A stretch of 64,000 nt of DNA from Janthinobacterium sp. PAMC25594 (GCF_019443505.1 NZ_CP080377.1:3224001-3288000); one strand, 5' to 3'. Counted from the first letter of the stretch, positions 53,418-63,374 are shown. The notes: generated from the sequence alone by a model not told the origin. Translations and numbers: made by a program.

Positions 53418-55667
53418 CTATTCTTGATCCTGGCGCAGAAATGCCTGCGCACGCTCCAGCACTTCGTCACGCCCCGCGCGCAAGCCGGCCACCGTGGGCG
53501 CGACCAGGATATGCGGCTGCACGCCCACTCTTTGCAGCTGGCGCCCATCCGCATGGCGCACTTCCAGGCCCGAATACCAGACATGGACATTTCCAGGAAG
53601 CACCACTTCGCGCAAATCGCCATCCGCGCCCGCGCTGGGCGTACCGATGAAGGTGACGGGAGTGGCCGCCTCGACCGCCAGCGCCAGATGCTCGGCCTGG
53701 CTTTGCGTGTGTTCGTTGATCAACATGACGACCTTGCCGTGGTACAGAGGAGCGCGTGCGGGGAGCAGGAAGTCAGGATACGCCAGTTGCACGCCGTAAC
53801 TGGCCTCAGGAGCCGTCACCAGCGGCTGGTAGTTCATGGCAAAGATACTGGCGTCATTGACATTGAGCCGTTCCGCTATGGCGCGGCCCGTGCCATGCGG
53901 ATAGCCGCGCATATCGAGTATGAGGGCGCGGCTGCCTTTTATCTTGTCAAACATGGCGTCCACCTCGCCCGCTTGCAAGCGGTCCAGATCGACGTAGGCA
54001 ATGCCCTTGTTCACCGAGATCATCGGGCGCGCGTGGCGCGGTGCCAGCGCATCGTCCAGCGGCGTAGGCTGCAGCACCACCTCGCGCCGCTTGCCATCGC
54101 CGCCATCGACCTGCAAGGTCACGCTGGCGCCGGGCAAAAAGGTCAGCATCTCGGCCATGGCCTTGCGCCAGCGTCCCGCTTCGTTCGAGGCGGCCGTCGC
54201 GGCGCGCAACCGCGCCAGACGCGCGCCCACGTACTCGCCATCGATTTGCACGATATCGTCGCCCACCTTCAGCAGGCCCGAACGCAGCAAGGCGGGATCC
54301 GTTACATTGGCAACCAAGATGCCATCATCGATGGCGGCAAGCACCACGCCAATGCCGTGCGTGCGGCTATTCCCGCCCAGCGCCCGGCTGCCCACACCGA
54401 CATGACTGTCATCCAGGCTGGCCGCCATCTCCTGCAGGATCACGCCATACTCGCGCGCATCGCGCACCTGGGCCATCTTATACAGGCAGCGCCGCAAGGC
54501 GTCATCCCAGGAACTGCTCATCAGGCGCTTGGCCGGAAAGTAATTGTCCAGCGTGGCCCACAGCTTGATGGCGGCCAGCATGCGCCACTCGCGCTCAGGC
54601 AAGCGCATGTCGCGATACGGTTCGTCGTCGTGGCGCACCGGATACAGCGCAGCGGATGCCGGCGGCGATATCACCGATATCACCGGCGTCGATGGCTGCG
54701 CCAGCAGCGCCAGCGCCGCCTTGACGGGCGCGCTGGCCGCCCCGGTGGCGCGATCCATGCGCAAGGTGCGGTCGGCGGCCAGCACGGCGGCGCTGCCGTC
54801 CGGCCAGGCCAGCTGGCCGGACGCGAATTCGACGCGCAAGCCGTCGCCTATCGACAACGTTTGCACCGGACCGGCGCGGCTGCGCCAGGCGCCCTCCTCG
54901 GCCACGATGCGCGCGCGGCCGGTGCGTTGCAGCGCCAGCACGGCATGCGGCACCGTCTGCGTGTCATTGACGATGAAGACCATGGGCAGCGCCCGCGCAC
55001 CGGGCGCCGGCTGCAGCCGTTGCGCTTCCATTTGCATGAAACCCGCAGTCATGCCTTCCCATTGCCCGGGCTTATTCGGGCGCGGGCCGGTCGAAAAGCG
55101 ATAGCGCTCGGCCGGCAGCAGCAAGGGTTCGGCGATCAACTGCGCCAGCACGGCATGCAGCATGGCTGGTGACGGCGCGCGGGAAAGCTCCCTGCGCGGA
55201 CGCAAATCAAGTATGACTTGCAGGGCCCTGGCTGGCAGCGGCGGCGGGCCGCCATCTCGCATGCCCGGATGCAGATGTAGCAGCGCCGTGTCGCCGGGCA
55301 GCCATTCCAGCATATCGCCATCGGCCGGCCAGCGCACGTACGCCGGCGCCTCTGCCCCGATGCGCAAGGCCTCATCCTGCAGCGGCGCCATCAGGGTCGC
55401 GATGGCAAGCCGCAAACTGGGTTCATCGTATTCGTCCCGCAGTTGGGGCAAGGCCGCCACCAGCGCGCGGTCCCAGTCGATGCGGTCGTCAGCCAGGGCC
55501 GGATGCGTGGCGCGGGCCGCGCTCCACAAGCGCGCCAGCGATACGATATTCTCGTCGCCCGCCTGTGCCGGCGCTGCCGCGCAAACCAGCACCGCCAACA
55601 CCGCCAATAAACCCGCCAACGCGCGCCACGCGCCCCCATTTTCTACCGCCAAGCATTGCATCGCCAT
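53418..55667 (-). CDS. S41-family peptidase (C-terminal processing protease type) with PDZ domain
   Basis: About 749 residues. Signal peptide ALAGLLAVLAVLVCAAAPAQAG after a start at MAMQCLAVENGG (55667). The first half (about 30-330) is a poorly conserved domain I do not recognise; then a PDZ-like part (HGIGVVLAAIDDGILVANVTD..LLKVGDDIVQIDGEYVG) and the S41 core with GSRALILDMRGYPHGT and the nucleophile region NEHTQSQAEHLALAVE. Expected in the periplasm, cutting unknown proteins. The long N-terminal extension is unlike CtpA. A longer in-frame start at 55790 exists but would bury the signal peptide. Confidence 0.85.
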   Translation of the reverse strand: MAMQCLAVENGGAWRALAGLLAVLAVLVCAAAPAQAGDENIVSLARLWSAARATHPALADDRIDWDRALVAALPQLRDEYDEPSLRLAIATLMAPLQDEALRIGAEAPAYVRWPADGDMLEWLPGDTALLHLHPGMRDGGPPPLPARALQVILDLRPRRELSRAPSPAMLHAVLAQLIAEPLLLPAERYRFSTGPRPNKPGQWEGMTAGFMQMEAQRLQPAPGARALPMVFIVNDTQTVPHAVLALQRTGRARIVAEEGAWRSRAGPVQTLSIGDGLRVEFASGQLAWPDGSAAVLAADRTLRMDRATGAASAPVKAALALLAQPSTPVISVISPPASAALYPVRHDDEPYRDMRLPEREWRMLAAIKLWATLDNYFPAKRLMSSSWDDALRRCLYKMAQVRDAREYGVILQEMAASLDDSHVGVGSRALGGNSRTHGIGVVLAAIDDGILVANVTDPALLRSGLLKVGDDIVQIDGEYVGARLARLRAATAASNEAGRWRKAMAEMLTFLPGASVTLQVDGGDGKRREVVLQPTPLDDALAPRHARPMISVNKGIAYVDLDRLQAGEVDAMFDKIKGSRALILDMRGYPHGTGRAIAERLNVNDASIFAMNYQPLVTAPEASYGVQLAYPDFLLPARAPLYHGKVVMLINEHTQSQAEHLALAVEAATPVTFIGTPSAGADGDLREVVLPGNVHVWYSGLEVRHADGRQLQRVGVQPHILVAPTVAGLRAGRDEVLERAQAFLRQDQE

Positions 55668-55907
55668 CCCGGCTTCCCTGTTCCGCCATTGAAGCCAACG
55701 CCTGCGCCGCGCATAAAAAAACCGGCTGGCGCCGGTGTGTACATCGCGATGCGGATTGACTGGTTTGATAAGGAATTGATTATCAAGCAATAATACTACG
55801 CACGCAAGAGCGTTCGCCTGCAGCGCTCCCCTCCATGGCTACACGGTACATCCTTATCTAAAAAGGCAGGTGCACCCAGAAAATCCAGGAAAAGTCACAG
55901 CTAGCCC

Positions 55908-55935
55908 TTGCATTCGCGTTTTGATCTGCTATACT
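55908..55935 (+). promoter_or_regulatory. Promoter of tRNA-Phe
   Basis: TTGCAT (55908-55913), 16 bases, TATACT (55930-55935), ten bases before the tRNA. Confidence 0.7.
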
Positions 55936-55945
55936 TCGCCACCTT

Positions 55946-56021
55946 GGCCTGGTAGCTCAGTCGGTAGAGCAGAGGATTGAAAATCCTTGTGTCGGTGGTT
56001 CGATTCCGCCCCGGGCCACCA
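55946..56021 (+). tRNA. tRNA-Phe (GAA)
   Basis: 76 nucleotides, acceptor GGCCTGG/CCGGGCC, anticodon loop ATTGAAAAT with GAA, T arm GGTTCGATTCC, encoded CCA. Single tRNA gene with its own promoter and terminator. Confidence 0.97.
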
Positions 56022-56037
56022 AGAATTCGTAATACGT

Positions 56038-56069
56038 TCAAAAACGCCACCTTCGGGTGGCGTTTTTGT
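56038..56069 (+). terminator. Terminator of tRNA-Phe
   Basis: AAAACGCCACC-TTC-GGGTGGCGTTTTTG: strong stem with T run, 17 bases after the tRNA. The 56070-56276 interval holds nothing I can name. Confidence 0.9.
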
Positions 56070-56276
56070 TTGTGCAATATACATTCCTGACATCAGCCCG
56101 TCTCCATGGCCGCGCCCCGGCGAATGACTGGCCTATCTCCTGACAGTACCATCACCCGATCTTTCCAGCGCCACTTTGCGCGCGCTCATGTCCGCGCTGG
56201 CAGAAATGGGCAAAATCGCAGATCGTCGATACATTCCCTCAGTTCTCACAGGTCTTTTGCTCATCAAGGGGTCGCC

Positions 56277-56810
56277 ATGAAGCATTTCATCGTCCTTGCC
56301 TTCTCGGCCATCGTTTTAGCGTGCCCTTGGGCCATTGCCGGCACGCAAGTCCTCGGCGCGGAAATAGGCGTCACCACCAGCGAACAGCTGCGAAAAGCGC
56401 TCTCCAAGAACACCAAAATTCGAGACCAAGGAGTCAACCAGTACAGCGGCGGGCAGATGCTGGCGACAGATGGTTCACCCTACGACATTCAAGGGCTCTC
56501 GGAAGTCGTGTATATCTTCGACGCCCAGGGCAAGCTTGCGGGCGTCATCATGGATATGGATAAAGACCGTTTCTCATCGATTTATCAACTGCTGCGGCAA
56601 AAGTATAAGGTCCGCTCAGAGAAGCGCCCTTTTGTCGGAGATCAATATGCTCTCTTCAAACCTGCAGACGCAACAATCGAACTCGATGCGCCGCACCTGA
56701 GTTTTACGATGGAGGTGCGCTATCTGCGTAACGACCTCCTGCAGAAGTTCAACGCCGATACGGCAGCAGAAGAAGCCGCGAAGAAAAAAACTGAGGCCGA
56801 GAAATTCTAG
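56277..56810 (+). CDS. Exported hypothetical protein
   Basis: 177 residues with a signal peptide (MKHFIVLAFSAIVLACPWAIAG). The mature part is soluble: GTQVLGAEIGVTTSEQLRKAL, a stretch VVYIFDAQGKLAGVIMDMDKDRFSSIYQLLRQKYKV resembling a small alpha/beta domain, and an Ala/Lys/Glu-rich helical C-terminus. AGGGG precedes the ATG. I do not recognise the family. Transcribed alone after tRNA-Phe and converging with the DUF2058 gene. Confidence 0.75.
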   Translation: MKHFIVLAFSAIVLACPWAIAGTQVLGAEIGVTTSEQLRKALSKNTKIRDQGVNQYSGGQMLATDGSPYDIQGLSEVVYIFDAQGKLAGVIMDMDKDRFSSIYQLLRQKYKVRSEKRPFVGDQYALFKPADATIELDAPHLSFTMEVRYLRNDLLQKFNADTAAEEAAKKKTEAEKF

Positions 56811-56829
56811 GTGGCGCCCGCACGCATAT

Positions 56830-56856
56830 GAAAACGGGCCGTTCCCGGCCCGTTCG
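56830..56856. terminator. Hairpin between the converging genes 56277-56810 and 56897-57436
   Basis: ACGGGCC-GTTCCC-GGCCCGT, seven-base GC stem with AAAA before it; on the minus strand it is followed by TTTT. Probably serves both genes. Confidence 0.65.
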
Positions 56857-56896
56857 CTACCCTCATCCGGCGCACTTGGCGCCAGGTAACACCTTC

Positions 56897-57436
56897 TTAC
56901 CACATCAAATCATCAGGAATCTGGAACGCCGCATACGGATCGTCCTCGTCCACTTGCGTGCTGGCCTGTTTCACGCGCACGACGATGGCGGGATCGCGTT
57001 CGGCGATCTTGTCGGCGATGATGCGCGGCACCAGTTCCACGGCGCCGCCCAGGCAGATGATCACCAGGCGGCCCGCCACCAGGTGGGCTTGCACGGCGGC
57101 CGTCACGTAGATGCGCTCGATTTTGTTGTTAAACGTGAAGTTGTACGGCAGCTCGCCGTGGTTGCCCTTGCTCTGGCGGTTCTTTTGCACCATTTGCGCA
57201 ATCTGCGCCACGATGGCCTTCTGATTGGCGGCCGCGTCGCGCTGGGCGTTCAGTTCGCGCGCGCGTTCGGCGTTCTTGCGCTGGGTCTCGAGCGCGGCCA
57301 GACGCACCTCATCGACACTTTGCGTGCCGCTCTTGCGCTCGTCCTTTTTTTGCTTGCTCTTGTCCTGGTTGGCCAGCTTGACCTTCTTCTTGTCGACCAG
57401 GCCGGCCTTTAAAAACTGCTCTTGCAACGAGACCAT
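56897..57436 (-). CDS. DUF2058 family protein (YaiL-like)
   Basis: 179 residues. Highly charged N-terminal half (VDKKKVKLANQDKSKQKKDERKSG, then a coiled-coil-like LAALETQRKNAERARELNAQRDA), and a compact C-terminal half YNFTFNNKIERIYVTAAVQAHLVAGRLVIICLGG. This is the DUF2058/YaiL nucleoprotein family of proteobacteria with no proven role. The ATG at 57436 has GGAG six bases upstream; a longer frame to 57592 lacks support. Region 57437-57702 upstream shows no other gene. Confidence 0.88.
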   Translation of the reverse strand: MVSLQEQFLKAGLVDKKKVKLANQDKSKQKKDERKSGTQSVDEVRLAALETQRKNAERARELNAQRDAAANQKAIVAQIAQMVQKNRQSKGNHGELPYNFTFNNKIERIYVTAAVQAHLVAGRLVIICLGGAVELVPRIIADKIAERDPAIVVRVKQASTQVDEDDPYAAFQIPDDLMW

Positions 57437-57702
57437 AACTACTCCGTATTGAGGGTGCGCCGGCCAAGGCAGCGGCATCGGCCGGTGGAAAGACGCTAGC
57501 ATAGCAAAAAACAGGACCGCTGCCGCCGCAGAATGACCGCCCGGGCCAGCCGACGGGCGCCTTGTGCCTATCGGTAACAAAAAGACACACACGAGTGGGA
57601 ATTTTGTTGATAAATGTCATATAGTTAGTTACGTTCTGCATATCGGCAGTGAGCTGCCGATTGCATGTCCCCTTCCATCGCCTGCGTCTACAAGGATTTG
57701 CC

Positions 57703-58008
57703 ATGAAACAATTAATCGCCCTCTGCATCGCTGCCGCGTTTGCCAGCACCGCCTTTGCCGCCGCACCGGAAGCGGCCCCAGTCGCCAAGACGGCGCAACA
57801 GTCGAAAATGACCACCTGCAATGCCGATGCCGCCGGCAAGAAAGGCGATGAGCGCAAAACCTTCATGAAGGAGTGCCTGAGCGCCAAGCCGGCACCGGCC
57901 ATGACGCAGCAAAACAAGATGAAAACATGCAATGCCGACGCCAAGGACATGAAGGGCGACGCGCGCAAGGCATTCATGAAAGAATGCCTGAGCGCGCCAA
58001 AGAAATAA
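57703..58008 (+). CDS. PsiF-repeat protein
   Basis: 101 residues. Signal peptide ending STAFA, then two PsiF repeats of about 33 residues: KMTTCNADAAGKKGDERKTFMKECLSA and KMKTCNADAKDMKGDARKAFMKECLS, each with a Cys pair that could form a disulfide. PsiF of E. coli is induced by phosphate starvation; no clear Pho box is seen here. Small periplasmic protein of unknown role. AAGGA precedes the ATG and a strong terminator follows. Confidence 0.92.
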   Translation: MKQLIALCIAAAFASTAFAAAPEAAPVAKTAQQSKMTTCNADAAGKKGDERKTFMKECLSAKPAPAMTQQNKMKTCNADAKDMKGDARKAFMKECLSAPKK

Positions 58009-58048
58009 GCGCCCGTTCGAAGCGCCAGTGTGCGCTTCACCCCACAGC

Positions 58049-58074
58049 GCCAGCCGACAGGCTGGCTTTTTTTT
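58049..58074 (+). terminator. Terminator of the PsiF-repeat gene
   Basis: GCCAGCC-GACA-GGCTGGC followed by eight T. Confidence 0.92.
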
Positions 58075-58096
58075 GTTCCGAATATGGAGTTCCCTT

Positions 58097-58486
58097 TTGC
58101 CCTATCGCCTGCCCCCTTCCTCTGCCAGCAGCCTGCTGGCCACCGCCTGCCTCGCCATCGTCCTGAGCGGCTGTCACACGGCCACGCCGACGCCGGTCGC
58201 GGCAGCTGCCGTGCGCGTGCCGGCCAGCATGCCGGCCGGCTGCACCCAGCCAGCCTGGCCCCCGGGCGAAAAACGGCGCGGCGCCCAAGGCAGGGTGACC
58301 TTGCACTTCACGGTGGAAGCGGATGGCCAGGTCAGCAAAGCGGCAGTCATCCGCTCCAGCGGCTATCCCGCCCTCGACGAGGCGGCCCGCGATACGCTGG
58401 CCAAATGCGTCTTCCAGCCGGAAACGCTGGATGGCAAGCCCGTCGCCAGCAAGGTGATCATGCCCTACCAATGGATCAATGAATGA
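58097..58486 (+). CDS. Lipoprotein with TonB C-terminal domain
   Basis: 129 residues from a TTG start. GGAG lies eight bases before the TTG at 58097, and starting there gives MPYRLPPSSASSLLATACLAIVLSGC with a lipobox LSGC (Cys26); the in-frame ATG-like starts further up lie across the preceding terminator. The rest is a TonB C-terminal domain (GRVTLHFTVEADGQVSKAAVIRSSGYPALDEAARDTLAKCVFQP) without a proline-rich linker or membrane anchor, so it is unlikely to be an energy transducer. Role unknown. Confidence 0.8.
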   Translation: MPYRLPPSSASSLLATACLAIVLSGCHTATPTPVAAAAVRVPASMPAGCTQPAWPPGEKRRGAQGRVTLHFTVEADGQVSKAAVIRSSGYPALDEAARDTLAKCVFQPETLDGKPVASKVIMPYQWINE

Positions 58487-58620
58487 GGCAGCAACGCTGA
58501 ACGCTGAACGCAGGCAATCATGATGAATGATCAAGATGACATGGAGAAAGATAGCGCGTAGTATTTAGTCAACCTACTGCTCAGTACGGTTACACGGCAT
58601 TCTGGAGAAAGGACGGCAGC

Positions 58621-60882
58621 GTGGCGGCGTCGAACGATCTCGCGCACTGGCGCGGCCAGGTCTTTGACCGCCTGCTGCAGGTGGTGCTGCTGCTTGGCTG
58701 CGTGACGGCCATTCCCAGCGCGTTGCTGGCCGCGAGCGAAGCCATCTGGTCCATCGTCGCCCTCGACTTGCTGGCCATCGGCTGGATCGACGTCATCTGG
58801 CATCTGCGCGCCATGCCCTACCGCTGGCGCGTGTGGCAATTCCTCATCGTCGCCTACCTGGTAGGCGTGGGCCTGCTGCTGAAAATCGGCCCCGTCAGCC
58901 AGATCTACATGATGCTCATGCCCGTGCTGGCGGCGCTGCTGCTGGGCATGCGGCCAGCCTTGTCGACCCTGGCCCTGACCTCGCTGACCATCTTTTTCCT
59001 CGGCCTGCACCCGGACGTCGCCCTGCACCTGCCGGGCACGCCCGATTCTCCCGTGCTGCGCGCACTGATCGTGGCCCTGAACTTCCTGTTTATCGCCGCC
59101 GTGCTGACCCTGTCCTGCGCCTTTCTGCTGCGCCACCTGGAAGACAGCAGCCAGACCCTGTCGCAGCTCAACGCCGAGCTGCGCCTGACGGCCACGGCGC
59201 TGGCCCGCCTGAACGACATGGTGATGATCGCCGAAGTGCTGGACGGCCCGCCCGGCCCCGGCGCCGGCACGGTATCGGCCACGCGCATCATCTTCGTCAA
59301 CGACGCCTTCAGGCGCAGCAGCGGCTATGCGCGCGCCGAGGTGCTGGGCCGCAGCCTGCTGTTCCAGCAAGGCCCCGCCACCGATGCGGGCGAACTGGCG
59401 CGCATCGCCGCCGCCATGGCCAGCGCCCAGCCGGCCAGGGCGGAATTGCTGAACTACAACAAGGCCGGCAAGGCGTACTGGGTCGAAGCGGAACTGGTAC
59501 CGTTTACAGATGCGGACGGCAGGCAGACGCACTGGGTGGCTGTCGAACGCGAAATCGACGAGCGCAAGCGATCGGAAGCGGACATCCACCGCCTGGCCTT
59601 CTACGACGTGCTGACGGGCTTGCCCAACCGGCGCCTGCTGATGGACCGCATCGCCCATTTGCTGGCCGCCGCGCCGCGCGACCAGTCCATCAGCGCGCTG
59701 ATGTTCATCGACCTCGACCACTTCAAGCACATCAATGACGCGCGCGGCCATGCCACGGGCGACGCGCTGCTGCGCCTGGCGGGAGAACGGCTGGCGCAGC
59801 TGATGCGCAAGGCCGACACGGTGGCGCGCATCGGCGGCGACGAATTCGTCGTGCTGCTGGCGCACCTGGCCGATGATTTGCACGGCGCGGCCCATGCGGC
59901 GGCCCAGGTGGCCGAGAAAATCCGCACCGCCATCGCGCGCGACTTCGATATCGAGGGGCAGTCGTATCATTGCAGCGCCAGCATCGGCGTGACCCTGCTG
60001 CCGAAAGCGGGCCAGCAGGCGCACGACCTGCTGCGCGAAGCCGATATCGCCATGTACCGCGCCAAGGCGGAAGGGCGCAACGGCATCGCCTTCTTTGAAG
60101 CGGTCATGCAAGCGGACGTGGAGCGCCGCCTGACGCTGGAACGGGCGCTGGCGCGCGCCCTCGACATGGGCCAATTGTGCATGCACGTGCAGCCCCAGGT
60201 CGACCGCGATGGACGGGTCACGGGCGCCGAAATGCTGATGCGCTGGCCGCAGCCGGACGGCAGCTTTATCGCACCGGGCATCTTCATCCCCATCGCCGAG
60301 GAATCGGGACTGATCGTCAGGCTGGGGCACTGGGCCCTGCGCGAAGCGTGCCGCGCCGCCAGGGTGCTGGCGCAGGCGGGACAGCCCGTCGCCCTGTCCG
60401 TGAATGTGAGTCCGGCCCAGTTTCGCCAGCCCGATTTTTCCTCCCGCGTGCAGGCGGCGCTGGCCGAACACGGCACGCCGGCCGCCGCCCTGATCCTGGA
60501 ACTGACGGAAGGCTTGCTGATCGACCAGCGCGACGCCTCGCTGGCGCGCATGCGCGAACTGGCAACCCTGGGCATCCGCTTTTCCATCGATGATTTCGGC
60601 ACCGGCTATTCCAGCCTCGCCTACCTGACCTCGATGCCGCTGTACGAACTCAAAATCGACAAACGCTTCATCGACGACACGCCGCGCGACACGGCCATCG
60701 TGCAGGCGATCCTGGCCATGGCGCGCCACCTGGGCTTGCGCGTGGTGGCCGAAGGCGTGGAAACGCAGGAGCAGGCCGACTTCCTCGTCGCCCACGATTG
60801 CGACGGCTTGCAGGGTTACCTGTATGCGCGGCCGATGCCGCTAGCCGACTTTCTCGCCTGGCTGGCCCGGCAGCAAGCTTAG
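58621..60882 (+). CDS. Membrane GGDEF/EAL protein with PAS domain
   Basis: 753 residues. Five or six membrane segments (about 18-170), a PAS domain (about 190-310; ATRIIFVNDAFRRSSGYARAEVLGRSLLFQQGP), GGDEF domain with RIGGDEFVVLL (about 404) and MFIDLDHFKHINDARGH, and an EAL domain (about 500-750). The EAL signature reads EML (AEMLMRW), but the other metal and catalytic residues are present: SVNVSPAQF, ELTEG, SIDDFGTGYSSLAYL, KIDKRFI, EGVET. It may make or break c-di-GMP. GTG start at 58621 with AAGGA seven bases upstream. Confidence 0.93.
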   Translation: MAASNDLAHWRGQVFDRLLQVVLLLGCVTAIPSALLAASEAIWSIVALDLLAIGWIDVIWHLRAMPYRWRVWQFLIVAYLVGVGLLLKIGPVSQIYMMLMPVLAALLLGMRPALSTLALTSLTIFFLGLHPDVALHLPGTPDSPVLRALIVALNFLFIAAVLTLSCAFLLRHLEDSSQTLSQLNAELRLTATALARLNDMVMIAEVLDGPPGPGAGTVSATRIIFVNDAFRRSSGYARAEVLGRSLLFQQGPATDAGELARIAAAMASAQPARAELLNYNKAGKAYWVEAELVPFTDADGRQTHWVAVEREIDERKRSEADIHRLAFYDVLTGLPNRRLLMDRIAHLLAAAPRDQSISALMFIDLDHFKHINDARGHATGDALLRLAGERLAQLMRKADTVARIGGDEFVVLLAHLADDLHGAAHAAAQVAEKIRTAIARDFDIEGQSYHCSASIGVTLLPKAGQQAHDLLREADIAMYRAKAEGRNGIAFFEAVMQADVERRLTLERALARALDMGQLCMHVQPQVDRDGRVTGAEMLMRWPQPDGSFIAPGIFIPIAEESGLIVRLGHWALREACRAARVLAQAGQPVALSVNVSPAQFRQPDFSSRVQAALAEHGTPAAALILELTEGLLIDQRDASLARMRELATLGIRFSIDDFGTGYSSLAYLTSMPLYELKIDKRFIDDTPRDTAIVQAILAMARHLGLRVVAEGVETQEQADFLVAHDCDGLQGYLYARPMPLADFLAWLARQQA

Positions 60883-60974
60883 CTTTCCGACATTTCCTGA
60901 ACGAAACTCCTCCGCTAGAATACGGGCCTCATAGCCTGTACCTTCACCATCCCCTTTTTTTAAAGCGATCCCCG

Positions 60975-63374
60975 ATGCGTCTGGTTCTTCCCCTGCTGCC
61001 GCTCCTGCTGCCGCTGCTGCTCTCTCTGCTGCCCACCGCGCATGCAGCCCCGCCCTCCACCACCGCACCCACGCCCATCACCCTGGACCAGGCCATGGCC
61101 GATCCCGACTGGATCGGCACGCCCGTCGAAGCGGCATGGTGGGGCTGGAACGGCCAGCTCTACTACAAGCAAAAGCGCCTCGGCTCGCCCCTGCGCAACA
61201 CCTATCAATTGCCTGGCGCGAACGCCAAGCTCAATAGCGGCAAGAAGGTCGACGACGCGCAATTGGCCAACCTCGATGGCCAGCAGATGGTCGTCAACCG
61301 GGCCGGCACGCGCGCCATCCTGCTGCGCAATGGCGACTTGTTCGAGCGCGACCTGAAAAACGGCGCCTTGACGCAAATCACGCGCGGCGTCCCGGCCATC
61401 AGCGACCCGCAATACTCAAACGACGGCGGCGCCGTGCAATACCGTAGCGGCACCGACTGGTTCAGCTGGAGCCGCGTGGACCGCCTGAGCGCGCCCGTCG
61501 CCCTGCTGCGCGCGGCCAAGGACCCGGACGCCAAGCCGGAAGCGGACGCCCTGCGCGAATTGCAGCTGCGCCTGATCGTCAACCTGGCGCGCCAGAAGGA
61601 AGACCGCGATACGAGCCGCGAACGCCGCCACGCAGAGCGCCGCCTGGACAGCACGCGCGCACCGGAACCGATCTACCTGGGCGAGAAAGTCACGATTTCC
61701 GGCAGCGCCCTGTCGCCGGACGGCCGCTGGCTGCTGTTCGTTACGCAAGACAAGGCCGCCGAAAAGGGCAAGCTGGGCAAACTGGCCCGCTACGTGACGG
61801 AAACGGGCTACCCGGAAGCGGACGACGAGCGCACGCGCGTGGGCCGCAACATGCCGATTGCGCAAAGCCTGAAGCTGGCCGACCTGCGCACGGGCCAGGT
61901 ACGTGACATCGCTTTCGACAGCCTGCCCGGCATCGCGGTCGATCCGCTGGCGCTTCTGCGCGCCGAGCAAAAACTGCCGCCGTTGAAAGGCAACCGCGCC
62001 GTGCGCATCGACGCCCAGCGCGACGGCATCGCCTGGACCGACGACGGTTCCAAGGTGGCCGTGCGCGTGCGCGCCATCGACAACAAGGACGGCTGGCTCG
62101 CCAACGTCGACCTGGCCAACGGCGCCTTGCTGCCCGTGCACCGCATCAGCGACGCGGCCTGGGTCAACCGCCGCGCCGAGGAATTCGGCTGGCTGCCCGA
62201 CAATGCCACCCTGTGGTATCTGTCCGAGGAAAGCGGCTACGCCCACCTGTACACGAAAACGGGCGCGGCTCCGGCGCGCGCCTTGACCAGCGGCCAGTGG
62301 GAAGTGAGCGCCGTCGAATGGAGCCGCGACGGCAAGAATGCGTATTTCATGTGCAACCGGCAGGCGCCGGGTACGTATGAAGTGTGCGCCAGCACTGCCA
62401 AAGAGGGCGGCGCGCGCGAAGTGACGAACTTGAAAGGCGTGGAAAACTTCGGCCTGTCGCCCGATAACGGCAAGCTGCTGCTGCGCTATTCCACCAGCTA
62501 TATGCCGGCCCAGCTGGCGACGATTTCCGTTGCAGGCGGCAAGGAAAATATCCTGACGGATACGCGCAGCGACGCCTTCAAGGCGCGCAACTGGGTCATG
62601 CCGGAGCTGGTGCAAGTGCCGTCCACGCATGGCGCGGCACCGATCTGGGCCAAGCTGTACCGGCCCGCAACACTGGAAGCAGGAAAACAGTATCCGATCG
62701 TCATGTTCGCGCACGGCGCCGGCTACCTGCAGAATGTCACGCAGCGTTACCCCGTCTACTTCCGCGAACAGATGTTCCACAACCTGCTGGTGGAGCAGGG
62801 CTATATCGTGCTCGACGTCGACTACCGCGCCTCGCTCGGCTACGGCAGCGCCTGGCGCACGGCCATCTACCGCCAGATGGGCCACCCGGAACTGGAAGAT
62901 TTTATTGACGGCGCCAACTGGCTGGCAGCGCAACACCAGGGCGACATCAAGAACGTGGGCATCTATGGCGGCAGTTATGGCGGCTTCATGAGCCTGATGG
63001 CCCTGATGCGCGCCCCGGAAATCTTCAAGTCCGGCGCCGCGCTGCGTCCCGTGACGGACTGGACCACCTACAACCACGAATACACGGCGAACATTCTGAA
63101 CACGCCGGACGTCGATCCGCAGGCGTATAAAATCTCGTCGCCGATCGAATACGCGGATAAGCTGACGGGCAACCTGCTGATCGCCCATGGCATGATCGAC
63201 GATAACGTGTTTTACCAGGATTCCGTGCGCCTGTCGCAACGCTTGATCGAGCTCAAAAAGGATAACTGGGAAATGGCCAGCTACCCGATGGAGCGCCACG
63301 GCTTCGTGCAGCCGGAAGCGTGGTATGACGAGTACCGGCGGATTTATCAGTTGTTCCAAAGAACCTTGAAGTAA
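60975..63374 (+). CDS. S9-family prolyl oligopeptidase, exported
   Basis: 799 residues with a leucine-rich signal peptide (to about 24, ..PTAHA|APP). A beta-propeller domain (about 40-560; SPDGRWLLFVTQD, SPDNGKLLLRYS) precedes the alpha/beta hydrolase with nucleophile Ser in GIYGGSYGGFMSL (about 666), Asp in HGMIDDNV (about 741) and His in MERHGFVQP (about 773). Dipeptidyl-peptidase-IV-like enzymes of this kind cut peptides after Pro or Ala in the periplasm. The ATG at 60975 is chosen for the signal peptide; a frame extension upstream runs over the GGDEF/EAL gene end. Confidence 0.93.
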   Translation: MRLVLPLLPLLLPLLLSLLPTAHAAPPSTTAPTPITLDQAMADPDWIGTPVEAAWWGWNGQLYYKQKRLGSPLRNTYQLPGANAKLNSGKKVDDAQLANLDGQQMVVNRAGTRAILLRNGDLFERDLKNGALTQITRGVPAISDPQYSNDGGAVQYRSGTDWFSWSRVDRLSAPVALLRAAKDPDAKPEADALRELQLRLIVNLARQKEDRDTSRERRHAERRLDSTRAPEPIYLGEKVTISGSALSPDGRWLLFVTQDKAAEKGKLGKLARYVTETGYPEADDERTRVGRNMPIAQSLKLADLRTGQVRDIAFDSLPGIAVDPLALLRAEQKLPPLKGNRAVRIDAQRDGIAWTDDGSKVAVRVRAIDNKDGWLANVDLANGALLPVHRISDAAWVNRRAEEFGWLPDNATLWYLSEESGYAHLYTKTGAAPARALTSGQWEVSAVEWSRDGKNAYFMCNRQAPGTYEVCASTAKEGGAREVTNLKGVENFGLSPDNGKLLLRYSTSYMPAQLATISVAGGKENILTDTRSDAFKARNWVMPELVQVPSTHGAAPIWAKLYRPATLEAGKQYPIVMFAHGAGYLQNVTQRYPVYFREQMFHNLLVEQGYIVLDVDYRASLGYGSAWRTAIYRQMGHPELEDFIDGANWLAAQHQGDIKNVGIYGGSYGGFMSLMALMRAPEIFKSGAALRPVTDWTTYNHEYTANILNTPDVDPQAYKISSPIEYADKLTGNLLIAHGMIDDNVFYQDSVRLSQRLIELKKDNWEMASYPMERHGFVQPEAWYDEYRRIYQLFQRTLK

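Noticed and set aside
55740..55800. Fur box upstream of the S41 peptidase gene
   Set aside because: GAATTGATTATCAAGC is AT-rich but does not hold the GATAATGATAATCATTATC symmetry.
57600..57702. Pho box before the PsiF-repeat gene
   Set aside because: ATGTCATATAGTTAGTTACG has only a weak likeness to one half of the box; no second half.
58531..60795. 754-codon open frame opposite the GGDEF/EAL gene
   Set aside because: Antisense shadow; the plus-strand protein has all family motifs while this one is Gln/His/Arg-rich without any.
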